A stretch of DNA of 64,000 nucleotides from an uncultured Prevotellaceae bacterium (GTDB lineage Bacteria > Bacteroidota > Bacteroidia > Bacteroidales > Bacteroidaceae): the NCBI GenBank assembly GCA_902775605.1, contig CACYNE010000002.1, positions 1 to 64,000 of the forward strand, read 5' to 3'. The translations under genes were made by a program, and so were the position numbers. Positions 23,174 to 31,408 of this stretch are shown piece after piece (the first letter of the stretch is position 1; each line of letters starts with the position of its first letter). The notes below the pieces were generated by a model. That model had not been told where the DNA came from. It searched no databases and saw only the letters and a list, made by a program, of their open reading frames with translations.

Positions 23174-23779
23174 TTATTGTTTTAATTCATTGAGTCTGGC
23201 AATGTACTTGCCAAGGATGTCGAACTCGAGGTTTACCACCGTACCCACCTCGATGTCTTGGAAATTGGTGTGTTCGAGGGTGTAGGGGATGATGGCCACC
23301 TGGAACGTATGGCTGGTGGGATTGCACACCGTGAGCGACACGCCGTTGACGGTGACAGAACCTTTATCGACGGTGAAATAGCCGCGAAGAGCCATCTCGC
23401 GATTCTCAGGATAGTCGAAAGTGAAATAGGTGGAGCCATTGGCATCTTCCTTCTTGATGCAGGTGGCTGTCTGGTCCACATGACCCTGAACGATGTGGCC
23501 GTCAAGGCGTCCGTTCATGATCATGGAGCGCTCGACATTCACCTTGTCGCCCACCTTGAGCAGGCCGAGATTGGTGCGGTCGAGGGTCTCCTTCATGGCC
23601 GTGACCACATATTGGTCGTTTTCAATATGTACGACGGTGAGGCAGACACCATTGTGGGCCACACTCTGGTCAATGCTCAGTTCGCTGACGAACGAGCAGG
23701 TGAGCGTGAAGTCAATGTTGTCTCTGTCTTGATGGATAGCAACGACTGTGGCGAATTCTTCTATAATACCTGAGAACAT
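23174..23779 (-). CDS. ribE: riboflavin synthase alpha chain
   Basis: A 201-residue protein with two lumazine-binding repeats, dismutating 6,7-dimethyl-8-ribityllumazine to riboflavin. It starts with the diagnostic MFSGIIEE at the ATG at 23779, preceded by AAAGGAG. VAHNGVCLTV in repeat 1 and SVTVNGVSLTV in repeat 2 are present, as is the short TNLG/ERSMIMNGRLDGHIVQGHVD segment. The open frame continues upstream to 23980, but that portion is the leader, not protein. serS follows directly. A leader of about 220 bases suggests control at RNA level. Confidence 0.95.
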   Translation of the reverse strand: MFSGIIEEFATVVAIHQDRDNIDFTLTCSFVSELSIDQSVAHNGVCLTVVHIENDQYVVTAMKETLDRTNLGLLKVGDKVNVERSMIMNGRLDGHIVQGHVDQTATCIKKEDANGSTYFTFDYPENREMALRGYFTVDKGSVTVNGVSLTVCNPTSHTFQVAIIPYTLEHTNFQDIEVGTVVNLEFDILGKYIARLNELKQ

Positions 23780-24001
23780 GTTCTTTACTCCTTTGTTTTT
23801 ATGAAGAAAGGGACCGCCAGGGTGATGTGATGAAAACTCCTTTATCACAGGTTGTGGGCGCTCTCCGTCTTTGTAATCCACCGGCATCAAAGAAGAAATG
23901 CTTGGGTAGTGGCCCGCCATTGACAAGAGAAGACAGTCCCGGTTTTCAACGTTATTTGATGAGTATCCCGATCGAACCAAGACGGCCCCTTATTTCTTTT
24001 C
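23780..24001 (-). promoter_or_regulatory. structured 5' leader of ribE-serS, candidate cis-regulatory RNA
   Basis: The leader spans about 220 bases from the promoter box at 24008-24015 to the ribE ATG. A 7-bp stem pairs 23979-23985 with 23865-23871 (CCGTCTT / AAGACGG), enclosing a second 7-bp stem pairing 23955-23961 with 23885-23891 (CATCAAA / TTTGATG). A further TGTGAT / ATCACA hairpin surrounds a GGAGTTTT segment. It lacks the conserved FMN riboswitch sequences. Confidence 0.45.
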
Positions 24002-24007
24002 TGGGTG

Positions 24008-24015
24008 CAAAGTTA
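24008..24015 (-). promoter_or_regulatory. -7 box of the ribE-serS promoter
   Basis: TAACTTTG on the minus strand, about 230 bases before the ribE ATG. Confidence 0.6.
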
Positions 24016-24052
24016 ATACTTTTTGTTGAGATACGCGCGGTTTTGCGTGTTT

Positions 24053-27000
24053 TTATTCAATTAATTCGTATTCTTCTGTTGCATTTTCCTGGCTTTCCAC
24101 ATACTTGTCACGATATTCCTGAGGTGTCATTCCCACCTTATCACTGAACAGCAGCTCGAATTTCTCGGCCGTTCTGAAGCCAATCTGGGTGGCAATGTCT
24201 GCAATGCTGTCGTTGGTCTGCTCCAGCATCACTTTGGCTTTGCGCAGGCGGATGTCATAGACAAACTCCCTGGGTGTCAGGCCCGTGATGCGCTTGATGT
24301 TGTCTTCAAAGTCGGCCAGGCTCATTGACAATTCTGCCAGAATATCGTTGACGTCGAGTCGTCTTTCCATATAGTGGATGTCCATCCATTCATAGAGCTT
24401 TTCCATGAATGCTTGGTCTTCGCGCTGTTTCTGAAGGATGCGCTCCATGTCGCGGTCCTTTTCCTTGCTCTTCCTCTCCTTTCTCTTGATTCTGTTTTGC
24501 ATCCAGAACATAAACAGGGTGGCAAGGACAACTCCAATCAGCATATAGAGCCAGATAGATTTCTCTGACACCAGGAAGGCGGAGGGCATGATGACCTCAA
24601 TCTCCTTCATGTCATAGTTGTCGGGCGAGTCGATGAGGAATGCTCTCACCTTGAAGGTGTAGGTGCCTGCGGGAATATCCTGATAGGAAGCCATGCGGCG
24701 GGTATTGGCATTGACCCAGTCGTCGTCATAGCCTTCGAGCTTGTATTGATAATGAATGCGATGCTGCAACTGATAGTTGAGGGCCGCAAACTGGAATGCG
24801 AAGTTGGTGCAGGAGTCGGGCAGGCGCACTGACTTGGCGTCGGGCACATAATAATGATAGGTGTCGTTCAGACGGGGCGTCTGCAACTGTCTGTTGACGA
24901 AGAAGTCGGTGATGCGCAGCTTGAGCATGGAGGCATTAGACGTGACCAGCTTCTTTTGGTCCACCTCGTAATAGCCGTCGATGGTACCAAACAGGATATG
25001 GCCGTTTGACAAGGTTGTGGCCGATCCTTCTGAGCAGATGGTCTCATCAACACCCTCCAGATTGGAATAGGTGGCAAAGATGCCCTTGTTCGCATTGAAA
25101 GAGCAAATCTTGTCGTCGGTGGCAAACCATACATTGTCCTTGTTGTCGAAGGTCAGGCTCCTGATCTCTTCGGAAGGGAGCTTGTAGTGTGTGTTGAAGT
25201 TCTCGAACAGCCAACAGCCTTCTGAGTCCTTGCCAATGGTGCGGGCCAGTCCGCCGCCGTTGGTGCCTACCCACATGTTGCCTTTGGCATCGCATCCCAG
25301 ACAAACGATGTCGTTTGACATAAGGATGTTCTCCGGCTGCTCCTTCGACTCTTTCAGTTTCTGAATCTCCAGCTTGTTGTTCTTATAAGAAAGGATGAGG
25401 ATGCCATCGGTGGTTCCTGCCCAGATGTTGCCGTCCTTGTTGAGGGCAATGGTGCGCACCTTCTGGTAGGCGTTGATGGGATAGTTCTTCATGCCTTTTC
25501 TGTAATGGAGGAACGTGTTCTTTCCCTTGGGCAGCAGGTTGACGCCGCCGCCGTATGTGGCCACCCAGATATTGCCTGCCTGGTCCTCTGTGGTCAGATA
25601 GGCGTGGTCGTCGCTGAGCGAGTATTCATTGTCGTCGCTATGCCGCATGCTGACAATGGAAAAGCCTTCTCCGCGAGGGGTCAGCTTGAACACACCATTG
25701 TCCTTGGACGACAGCCAGATGTTGTTTTGCGAGTCCTTTGAAATGCCATAGATACGTCCGAAAGGCTCGCCCTTGTCGGTCTTGTTGTAGGCTGTCTTTG
25801 AACCGTTTGGGTTGACGACATAAAGCGTGCCGCTCTTGTTGCTGATATACAGCTTGTTCTGGGCCTTGTCAAAATAGATGCCGCGCACCTCGTTGTCCAT
25901 GTCGGACGTCGGCACCTCCACAAGTCGCTTGCGGACAATGGTCTTGTTTAGAATCTCCATCTTCTCCAGTCCGCGACGACTGGTAGATTCGAAGATGACG
26001 CCTTCCGGCAGTTCAAGCGCAGCATTGATCGTGTTTGACAGGTTCCATGGGTTGGAGGGGTCGTTGTGGAAATACTCCACTTCGTCCTTCTCCCTGTTAT
26101 AATAGCCATAGCCTCCGTGGTTCATGCGAATCCACACAACGCCATTCACCTCGTTGCAGATCGCGCCCACGCCATCGACGTTGGGCACTCTGAGCTGTTG
26201 CACGAACTGTTTTTCGTTTTTCGTCTCAGGATTAAAACGGATGATACCCGTTCTGACGTCGGCAAACCAAATAATGCCGTGACTATCAACGAAAATGCTG
26301 TTAACGGCTGTCCCACCAGAATGAATGACTTCGGCTTCCTGACCATAAGAGAAAGTTAGGATTTTGCCGGACTTGGTGCCTGCATAGATGTTGTATCCAT
26401 TGGAATAGAGGCAAGTGATGTTTTCATCGAGGAAATAGCCTTTTCGCTCAATGGTGAGATTGCTGACATCAAGGCGATGGATGCCTTTGTTGGTGCCCAG
26501 CCAGATGTCGTTCATATAGCCCTCGGCCATTGAGGTGATGGTCAGGTCGGCCGTCGTAATCAACTGGGCATTGAACTTGTCCTGATCTGCCCTAATCTTG
26601 TAGAGACCAACACCCTCAATGGTCACAAGGACATCACCGCTGCTGGTGACCGTGATGCGACGATTGGTGCGGTATTCCTCGCTGCCCTTGACGGCCTCAA
26701 AGGGATTGACGATGCGGTCTTTTGAACGCAGCAGGACAAACACTCTGGAATCGTACATACGCATCCAGATGTTCTGCTGGTTGTCAACGGTCATCTGCCA
26801 AATCCTGTTGTGAAGGTTGGGGATGTGACTGGCAGCACCAGTCTTGTAGTTGTTGAACTTATAGCCGTCAAAACGGGAAAGGCCGTTCCACGTACCTATC
26901 CAGATATACCCATAATCATCTTGAACAATCTGAGTGATAGCGTTACTCGTCATGCCGTCCTCCGTAGAGTAATGGTGGCGGGTGGCCTGAAGCTGCTGTG

Positions 27001-27070
27001 CCTGAAGACCAATGCATGCCATCATGTTTAGACTGACGGTGATGATGCCATATCTAAGGAGTTTATTCAT
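24053..27070 (-). CDS. membrane-spanning reg_prop/Y_Y_Y sensor fused to an AraC DNA-binding domain, without kinase
   Basis: A 1005-residue protein. Signal peptide (about 1-24, ending GLQAQQ), beta-propeller repeats of the two-component-regulator type (to about 740; repeated NIWxGT/ NxWVATYGGG motifs), a Y_Y_Y domain (about 750-830), one membrane helix (about 838-857), a short charged linker, and a C-terminal AraC helix-turn-helix pair (about 900-990, IADIATQIGFRTAEKFELLF, MTPQEYR). The histidine kinase and receiver modules of the usual hybrid two-component regulators are absent. It should sense a periplasmic ligand, probably a glycan, and bind DNA while membrane-anchored; this is inference. 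ATG at 27070 chosen because it begins the signal peptide. Confidence 0.88.
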   Translation of the reverse strand: MNKLLRYGIITVSLNMMACIGLQAQQLQATRHHYSTEDGMTSNAITQIVQDDYGYIWIGTWNGLSRFDGYKFNNYKTGAASHIPNLHNRIWQMTVDNQQNIWMRMYDSRVFVLLRSKDRIVNPFEAVKGSEEYRTNRRITVTSSGDVLVTIEGVGLYKIRADQDKFNAQLITTADLTITSMAEGYMNDIWLGTNKGIHRLDVSNLTIERKGYFLDENITCLYSNGYNIYAGTKSGKILTFSYGQEAEVIHSGGTAVNSIFVDSHGIIWFADVRTGIIRFNPETKNEKQFVQQLRVPNVDGVGAICNEVNGVVWIRMNHGGYGYYNREKDEVEYFHNDPSNPWNLSNTINAALELPEGVIFESTSRRGLEKMEILNKTIVRKRLVEVPTSDMDNEVRGIYFDKAQNKLYISNKSGTLYVVNPNGSKTAYNKTDKGEPFGRIYGISKDSQNNIWLSSKDNGVFKLTPRGEGFSIVSMRHSDDNEYSLSDDHAYLTTEDQAGNIWVATYGGGVNLLPKGKNTFLHYRKGMKNYPINAYQKVRTIALNKDGNIWAGTTDGILILSYKNNKLEIQKLKESKEQPENILMSNDIVCLGCDAKGNMWVGTNGGGLARTIGKDSEGCWLFENFNTHYKLPSEEIRSLTFDNKDNVWFATDDKICSFNANKGIFATYSNLEGVDETICSEGSATTLSNGHILFGTIDGYYEVDQKKLVTSNASMLKLRITDFFVNRQLQTPRLNDTYHYYVPDAKSVRLPDSCTNFAFQFAALNYQLQHRIHYQYKLEGYDDDWVNANTRRMASYQDIPAGTYTFKVRAFLIDSPDNYDMKEIEVIMPSAFLVSEKSIWLYMLIGVVLATLFMFWMQNRIKRKERKSKEKDRDMERILQKQREDQAFMEKLYEWMDIHYMERRLDVNDILAELSMSLADFEDNIKRITGLTPREFVYDIRLRKAKVMLEQTNDSIADIATQIGFRTAEKFELLFSDKVGMTPQEYRDKYVESQENATEEYELIE

Positions 27071-27098
27071 GTTGATTAGTAGTATTAGTTGAGGAACG

Positions 27099-28235
27099 TT
27101 AGAATTTCTCAAAGGCCTCGTTGCTGCTCTTCTTGATGGCCATGCATTCCATTTCGATGAGCCAGGTGGGACGGCATACAGAGGCAAGTACGATGATGTA
27201 AGGCTTGTCGGGGAATCGTTCTTGGAATAGTTTGCTTACAACAGCGTAATCGCTTGAGTCTCTTAAATATACGATAATATGTGCAACGTCATCGTATGTA
27301 CATTCTGCTTCGTTCAGAAGGGCCTCGACATTGTCCCACATGCGATGTGTCTGCTTGATGATGTCCTTGGGGAAAACCACCTCGCCCTTGTTGTTGATGC
27401 TGGCCGTTCCAGAGATGAAAACGTGGCTGCGGTCACCATAGTCCACACGGGTGCCTCTCTCAAAGCTAACGCCATAGTCACTGGTGCGATTCAGATGGGT
27501 GGGCGCATAAAGATAGCGTATCTGTTCGGGCTTGATGCCGGCAATGGCGTAGTTGTCCATCTGAGTCAATACGTTGGGGTCTTGCTGTCGTCCGCCAATG
27601 CCTGTTGAGGCAATGAAGTGGGTGTTGTTGGTGAGTCCCTGCGTGAAGAACACTTGGTTTCTGGCTCTGACAACGCCACCATAGTTCAGATCGACATCGT
27701 TGACAAACAGCCACGTGCGAATGCAGTTGTTGGCCAGCGTGCATCCCTCTTGGGTCAGTTGCATGATATACTCATTAAAGAGGAGACGTGTCTGGTACTC
27801 TGAATTAGCAGCCAGGTTATGAGCGCTGGCATTCCAGAGATGACGATAGGCGCCATGCTTTACTTCATAGAGTTCACTGGGAAGATAGCGCGTCTCGGCA
27901 CCCTTCATGAGATATACCCACATGCCAATCTTGCTGCCATCGAGTGGTGCCTGCTGGATAAAGCTCTTGGCACAGTCGCTGGTGTCGGCAGCAGCCACGT
28001 CATCGGCTTGATTGGCAGAATCGCTCAGGAAATAGCGCTTGAAGACGGCAACCGTTCCGGGCAATTTATTGGTGATAATATCTTGATAGGCATCGAGGAT
28101 GGCATCAAGTTGTTGCAGGAAAGTCGATTCTATGTTGGTCACATGTAACATGATGTGATGTTCATGAACATCACCGACTTCTGTGAATGAAAATACTTCT
28201 GCTCTTGCGTTAGGATAAGTAATATATTGTGTCAT
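27099..28235 (-). CDS. RidA/YjgF-like protein with extra N-terminal domain (chorismatase-like architecture)
   Basis: About 378 residues from the ATG at 28235 (MTQYITYPNARAEVFSF). The C-terminal part (about 210-370) contains a RidA-type fold segment, VFISGTASINNKGEVVFPKD, then QTHRMWDNVEALLNEAECTY and DVAHIIVYLRD, followed by the conserved CRPTWLIEMEC. The N-terminal half is of a different type; the overall plan recalls the FkbO/Hyg5 chorismatase family, in which two YjgF-like domains are joined. I cannot assign a substrate. It precedes the AraC-type sensor by 28 bases and may share its transcript. Confidence 0.65.
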   Translation of the reverse strand: MTQYITYPNARAEVFSFTEVGDVHEHHIMLHVTNIESTFLQQLDAILDAYQDIITNKLPGTVAVFKRYFLSDSANQADDVAAADTSDCAKSFIQQAPLDGSKIGMWVYLMKGAETRYLPSELYEVKHGAYRHLWNASAHNLAANSEYQTRLLFNEYIMQLTQEGCTLANNCIRTWLFVNDVDLNYGGVVRARNQVFFTQGLTNNTHFIASTGIGGRQQDPNVLTQMDNYAIAGIKPEQIRYLYAPTHLNRTSDYGVSFERGTRVDYGDRSHVFISGTASINNKGEVVFPKDIIKQTHRMWDNVEALLNEAECTYDDVAHIIVYLRDSSDYAVVSKLFQERFPDKPYIIVLASVCRPTWLIEMECMAIKKSSNEAFEKF

Positions 28236-28252
28236 TTTCTTGCATTTTGCTG

Positions 28253-28260
28253 CAAAAGTA
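28253..28260 (-). promoter_or_regulatory. -7 box of the RidA-like gene
   Basis: TACTTTTG on the minus strand, 18 bases before the ATG at 28235; it lies back to back with the mntP promoter. Confidence 0.55.
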
Positions 28261-28313
28261 CATAAATTCATTGAAATATGCAAATACTCTAGCTAAAAAT
28301 CATAAATTATTAT

Positions 28314-28321
28314 TACCTTTG
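28314..28321 (+). promoter_or_regulatory. -7 box of the mntP promoter
   Basis: TACCTTTG, 30 bases before the mntP ATG. The leader is too short for a yybP-ykoY manganese riboswitch. Confidence 0.6.
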
Positions 28322-28350
28322 CACCTGTAAAGAGATTAGAGAATTGATAA

Positions 28351-28914
28351 ATGAGTATATTTGATATTATTTTGCTGGCTATTGCCTTGGCTATGGATTG
28401 TTTTACGGTGTCCATTGTCAGTGGTGTTATCATGGGACGATATGAGTGGCGTGTCATATTACAGATGAGTCTGCTTTTCGGTCTCTTCCAGGCTGCAATG
28501 CCTATGCTGGGTTGGCTGGGGATGGAAATCTTTGCCCATTATATTGCAGCTTACGGACACGTGATTGCCTTCCTGATGCTGGCTTTTATTGGCGGGAAAA
28601 TGGTTTATGAGTCTTTCGGCTCGTCAGAAGAGCACTCTTTTAATCCAAGAAAACTGGTGACGCAGTTGTTGTTAGCTGTCGCCACCAGTATAGATGCAAT
28701 GGCAGTCGGTGTGTCGTTCTCAGCCATTGGTTATCAGCATATTGATAGTCTTTGGATGCCACTAGGGTGGATTGGCCTGTTCTCTCTTCTCTTTGGCTTG
28801 GCAGGTCACTTTGTGGGCATCCGTTTTGGTTCTATCGCCCAGGGGCATGTGAAGCCAGAACTGCTGGGCGGTATCATCCTGCTGGGTATCGGCCTTAAAG
28901 TGCTACTTTTTTAG
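28351..28914 (+). CDS. mntP: manganese efflux pump MntP
   Basis: A 187-residue inner-membrane protein with six predicted helices in two DUF204 repeats. The acidic membrane residues are present: ALAMDCFTVSI in helix 1 and ATSIDAMAVGVSF in helix 4. It exports Mn2+. Length is normal. Its 3' end overlaps the convergent gene at 28903 by 12 bases. Confidence 0.93.
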   Translation: MSIFDIILLAIALAMDCFTVSIVSGVIMGRYEWRVILQMSLLFGLFQAAMPMLGWLGMEIFAHYIAAYGHVIAFLMLAFIGGKMVYESFGSSEEHSFNPRKLVTQLLLAVATSIDAMAVGVSFSAIGYQHIDSLWMPLGWIGLFSLLFGLAGHFVGIRFGSIAQGHVKPELLGGIILLGIGLKVLLF

Positions 28915-29394
28915 TCGCTTCATGGCTTCGTTGGCAGCGAGGACGGCTCTGCGCCAATCGGTGTCGAGCGAGAAGCGCGTCAGACTTTCCCCATTCTTGA
29001 AGAAGGCAAGAACCAACTCCTTGTCAGGGTCGTTGAAGAGTGGATTCTCGTAAGAGGCATCCATAAATGCGCTGATGATCTTCATCTGATGTGCAGGCGG
29101 CATCTGACTGCTCTCTACCAAAGCGTTGGTATAGATTGTCAGGAAGGTGTTCAGCGACAGGGCTTCCTTGTCTAACAGCGTGGCACTGGAGTCGGGCATC
29201 TCTTCTTTCATCTTGATGGCCAGATAGTTGAGCGCTTCAATCTTGAACATGCTGAACTGCTTCACCAAGGGGTTCGTTGAAGGGTCGGACACGTTGGCTT
29301 GTGCCTTGTGCTTGATTTCGTAATAGATTTCCTGTGCTGACGAAGTGGTTGTGATTGTCAGCATGGCGAACATGATTAAAACAAATCGTTTCAT
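28903..29394 (-). CDS. hypothetical secreted protein
   Basis: A 163-residue protein with a cleavable signal peptide (MKRFVLIMFAMLTITTTSSA, cut before QEIYY). The mature part is helical and polar, without recognised domain, cysteines or membrane segments, so it is probably periplasmic. It starts two bases after the stop of the ABC ATPase gene and is the last gene of the ruvC operon. Function unknown. Confidence 0.7.
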   Translation of the reverse strand: MKRFVLIMFAMLTITTTSSAQEIYYEIKHKAQANVSDPSTNPLVKQFSMFKIEALNYLAIKMKEEMPDSSATLLDKEALSLNTFLTIYTNALVESSQMPPAHQMKIISAFMDASYENPLFNDPDKELVLAFFKNGESLTRFSLDTDWRRAVLAANEAMKRLKK

Positions 29395-29396
29395 AA

Positions 29397-30707
29397 TTAT
29401 TGTTTTGTTAATTGTTTCTTGTGTGTAAAGCATGCGGGAAGGTCCTCTTCATAATGAGTAACCATGATGAGGGTCTTGTTGGGCCGCTGGCTAAATGTCT
29501 CGATGATATCCTTGACGAGGGTCCTGTTTTGATTGTCAAGACCATGAAGGGGTTCGTCGAGAATCAGAAGCTGAGGGTCCTTGACAAAGGCACGCGCCAC
29601 CAATACCAGTCTCTGCTCTCCACTGGAGAGTGACAGGAATGGGCGCGTCTCTAAATGGTCAATGCCAAAGATGCGCATCCACCATCTGCAGGTCTCGCGC
29701 TCGGCTTCGTTGGTCCGAGTGTATAGTCCTACGGTGTCTTTCAGTCCGCTGGCCATGACCTGAATCACAGGGATGTTATGGTGATAGGAGCGATGCATCT
29801 CAGGCGATACGTAACCAATATGGCGCTTGATCTCCCAGATACTCTCGCCCGAGCCCCTTTTACGTCCAAACAGGCTGATGTCGCAGGCGTAGGCTTGCGG
29901 ATTGTCGGCACAGATTAAAGAGAGTAGGGTTGACTTTCCACTGCCGTTTTGTCCGCAGAGGGCCCAGCACTCGCCTTGGCGAATGGTCCAGTTGACGTGA
30001 GAAAGGATGGTTCTGTTACCATATTTTATATGGATGTCGTTCATGAGCACCACCTCGTCAGAGCTTCTGATATCTGCCGATTGCTTTAGACTTAGGATGG
30101 CCTGACGCTTATCATCGCTCAGATGGATGGGCGCAGAATGGAAGTCGCTTTCTTCTGTCAGCCAGATAATTTCATTGGTATATTCTGGGATATCCTCTAT
30201 GCGCGATACAACGAGATAAATCGTAAGATGTCTCTCCTGGCTCAGCGTGAGGAAGAGTGTCTTCAGTTGCAGTCTCGTTTCTGCGTCGAGTCCGATGAAG
30301 GGGTTGTCCAATATCAGCTTGGAAGGAGCGGAAAGTAACGTCTTGATGATTTGGTATTTCCGCAACTCGCCGCTGGACAGCGAAATGATGTATTTGTCGA
30401 GCAGGGAGTCAAACTGAAACAGTTTGTAAAGCTGCTGCTGATATTGGCGTCTCTCTGGCGTGTCTTCGCCAGTGAGGATGTATGTGCGTTCCAACAGTTC
30501 GCCAGTGATGGGCATCTCGTCATCGATGTCATGCTGGTTCCAGCGCTGTTGGAGATAATATGCCTTGTCTGTGTTTGAGCCATAGGTGTCGCAGAAGGCT
30601 ATATAGCGCACCTTGTCGCTGGCCAGCTGCTTTCGCATCTGGTCAACATAGGCCGTCTTTCCGCTTCCGTTCAAGCCTGCAATGGCAATTATCTTTTCTC
30701 TTTGCAT
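29397..30707 (-). CDS. tandem ABC ATPase (ModF-like)
   Basis: A 436-residue cytosolic protein with two ABC domains. Domain 1: Walker A GLNGSGKT at about 12-19, signature [11 protein letters not shown], and [11 protein letters not shown] where the catalytic Glu after Walker B is replaced by Asn. Domain 2: GQNGSGKST, signature LSSGEQRLV, and [12 protein letters not shown], all canonical. The arrangement and size recall ModF (PhrA) of E. coli, whose role is uncertain. No permease gene lies nearby. It overlaps the end of ruvC by 19 bases, so it is translated from the same mRNA. Domain 1 may bind but hydrolyse ATP poorly. Confidence 0.85.
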   Translation of the reverse strand: MQREKIIAIAGLNGSGKTAYVDQMRKQLASDKVRYIAFCDTYGSNTDKAYYLQQRWNQHDIDDEMPITGELLERTYILTGEDTPERRQYQQQLYKLFQFDSLLDKYIISLSSGELRKYQIIKTLLSAPSKLILDNPFIGLDAETRLQLKTLFLTLSQERHLTIYLVVSRIEDIPEYTNEIIWLTEESDFHSAPIHLSDDKRQAILSLKQSADIRSSDEVVLMNDIHIKYGNRTILSHVNWTIRQGECWALCGQNGSGKSTLLSLICADNPQAYACDISLFGRKRGSGESIWEIKRHIGYVSPEMHRSYHHNIPVIQVMASGLKDTVGLYTRTNEAERETCRWWMRIFGIDHLETRPFLSLSSGEQRLVLVARAFVKDPQLLILDEPLHGLDNQNRTLVKDIIETFSQRPNKTLIMVTHYEEDLPACFTHKKQLTKQ

Positions 30708-31255
30708 ACTTTATCCTGGTTTTTGTTGACAAAGTCCTTCCATCCTCTGTAATGGGGAGCGTCTGACTCGGGGCGTCCCATCTGTAGGAAATGGCAATAG
30801 GCGGCAGCCAGGGCATCTGTGGCATCCATGAATTTTCCCATCTCGGAATCAGGGATGCGGAGCAGGCGTTGCAACATGCCGGCAACTTGCTCCTTGGAGG
30901 CTGTTCCGTTGCCCGTAAGTGCCATCTTGATTTTCATGGGCGCATATTCGTGAATGGGAACGCCGCGCTCTATGGCTGCAGCAATGGCAACGCCCTGGGC
31001 GCGTCCCAGTTTCAGCATGGATTGCACGTTCTTTCCAAAGAACGGAGCCTCGATGGCCAACTCGTCTGGCAGGTACGACTCGATGATGCCTGTCACACGT
31101 TCAAAGATGTGACCCAACTTCAAATAGGCATCCCCATATTTTCTGAGGTCAATGATGCCCATTGTCACCATCTGTGCCTTACCGTCTTTCACCTTGAGGA
31201 TGCCATATCCCATGATGTTTGTTCCAGGGTCAATGCCCATGATTACTTTTTCCAT
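30689..31255 (-). CDS. ruvC: crossover junction endodeoxyribonuclease RuvC
   Basis: A 188-residue Holliday-junction resolvase. Catalytic acidic residues are visible: [12 protein letters not shown] near the start, [10 protein letters not shown] at about 68, and the C-terminal [13 protein letters not shown] with two Asp. Length is normal. It heads a minus-strand operon with the ABC ATPase and the small secreted protein. ATG at 31255, promoter box at 31264-31271. Confidence 0.96.
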   Translation of the reverse strand: MEKVIMGIDPGTNIMGYGILKVKDGKAQMVTMGIIDLRKYGDAYLKLGHIFERVTGIIESYLPDELAIEAPFFGKNVQSMLKLGRAQGVAIAAAIERGVPIHEYAPMKIKMALTGNGTASKEQVAGMLQRLLRIPDSEMGKFMDATDALAAAYCHFLQMGRPESDAPHYRGWKDFVNKNQDKVCKEKR

Positions 31256-31263
31256 TTGGATTG

Positions 31264-31271
31264 CAAAGTTA
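31264..31271 (-). promoter_or_regulatory. -7 box of the ruvC promoter
   Basis: TAACTTTG on the minus strand directly upstream of the ruvC ATG (8 bases), implying a very short leader. Confidence 0.55.
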
Positions 31272-31341
31272 GCGTTTTTTCCTGTTATTCCACATTTTTA
31301 CAGCATTTTTAACGAAAATATAAAAAAAATTTTGGCATAAG

Positions 31342-31372
31342 TTTGTGGTTTAATTTTTTTTTCATAAATTTG
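31342..31372 (+). promoter_or_regulatory. promoter of the hybrid sensor kinase gene
   Basis: TTTG at 31342-31345 and TAAATTTG at 31365-31372, spaced 23 bases, 37 bases before the ATG at 31409. Confidence 0.6.
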
Positions 31373-31408
31373 CACTCAAAATGGGCATTTAACCATACTA
31401 AATCGTTT

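Noticed and set aside
23780-23980. N-terminal extension of RibE (67 codons)
   Set aside because: RibE proteins start at MFSGII; the extension has no conserved features and the ATG at 23779 has a strong ribosome binding site.
23780-24001. FMN riboswitch ahead of ribE
   Set aside because: The conserved AGGGGCAGGGTG and CCGGTGGG-type elements in their order are absent, although a structured leader exists.
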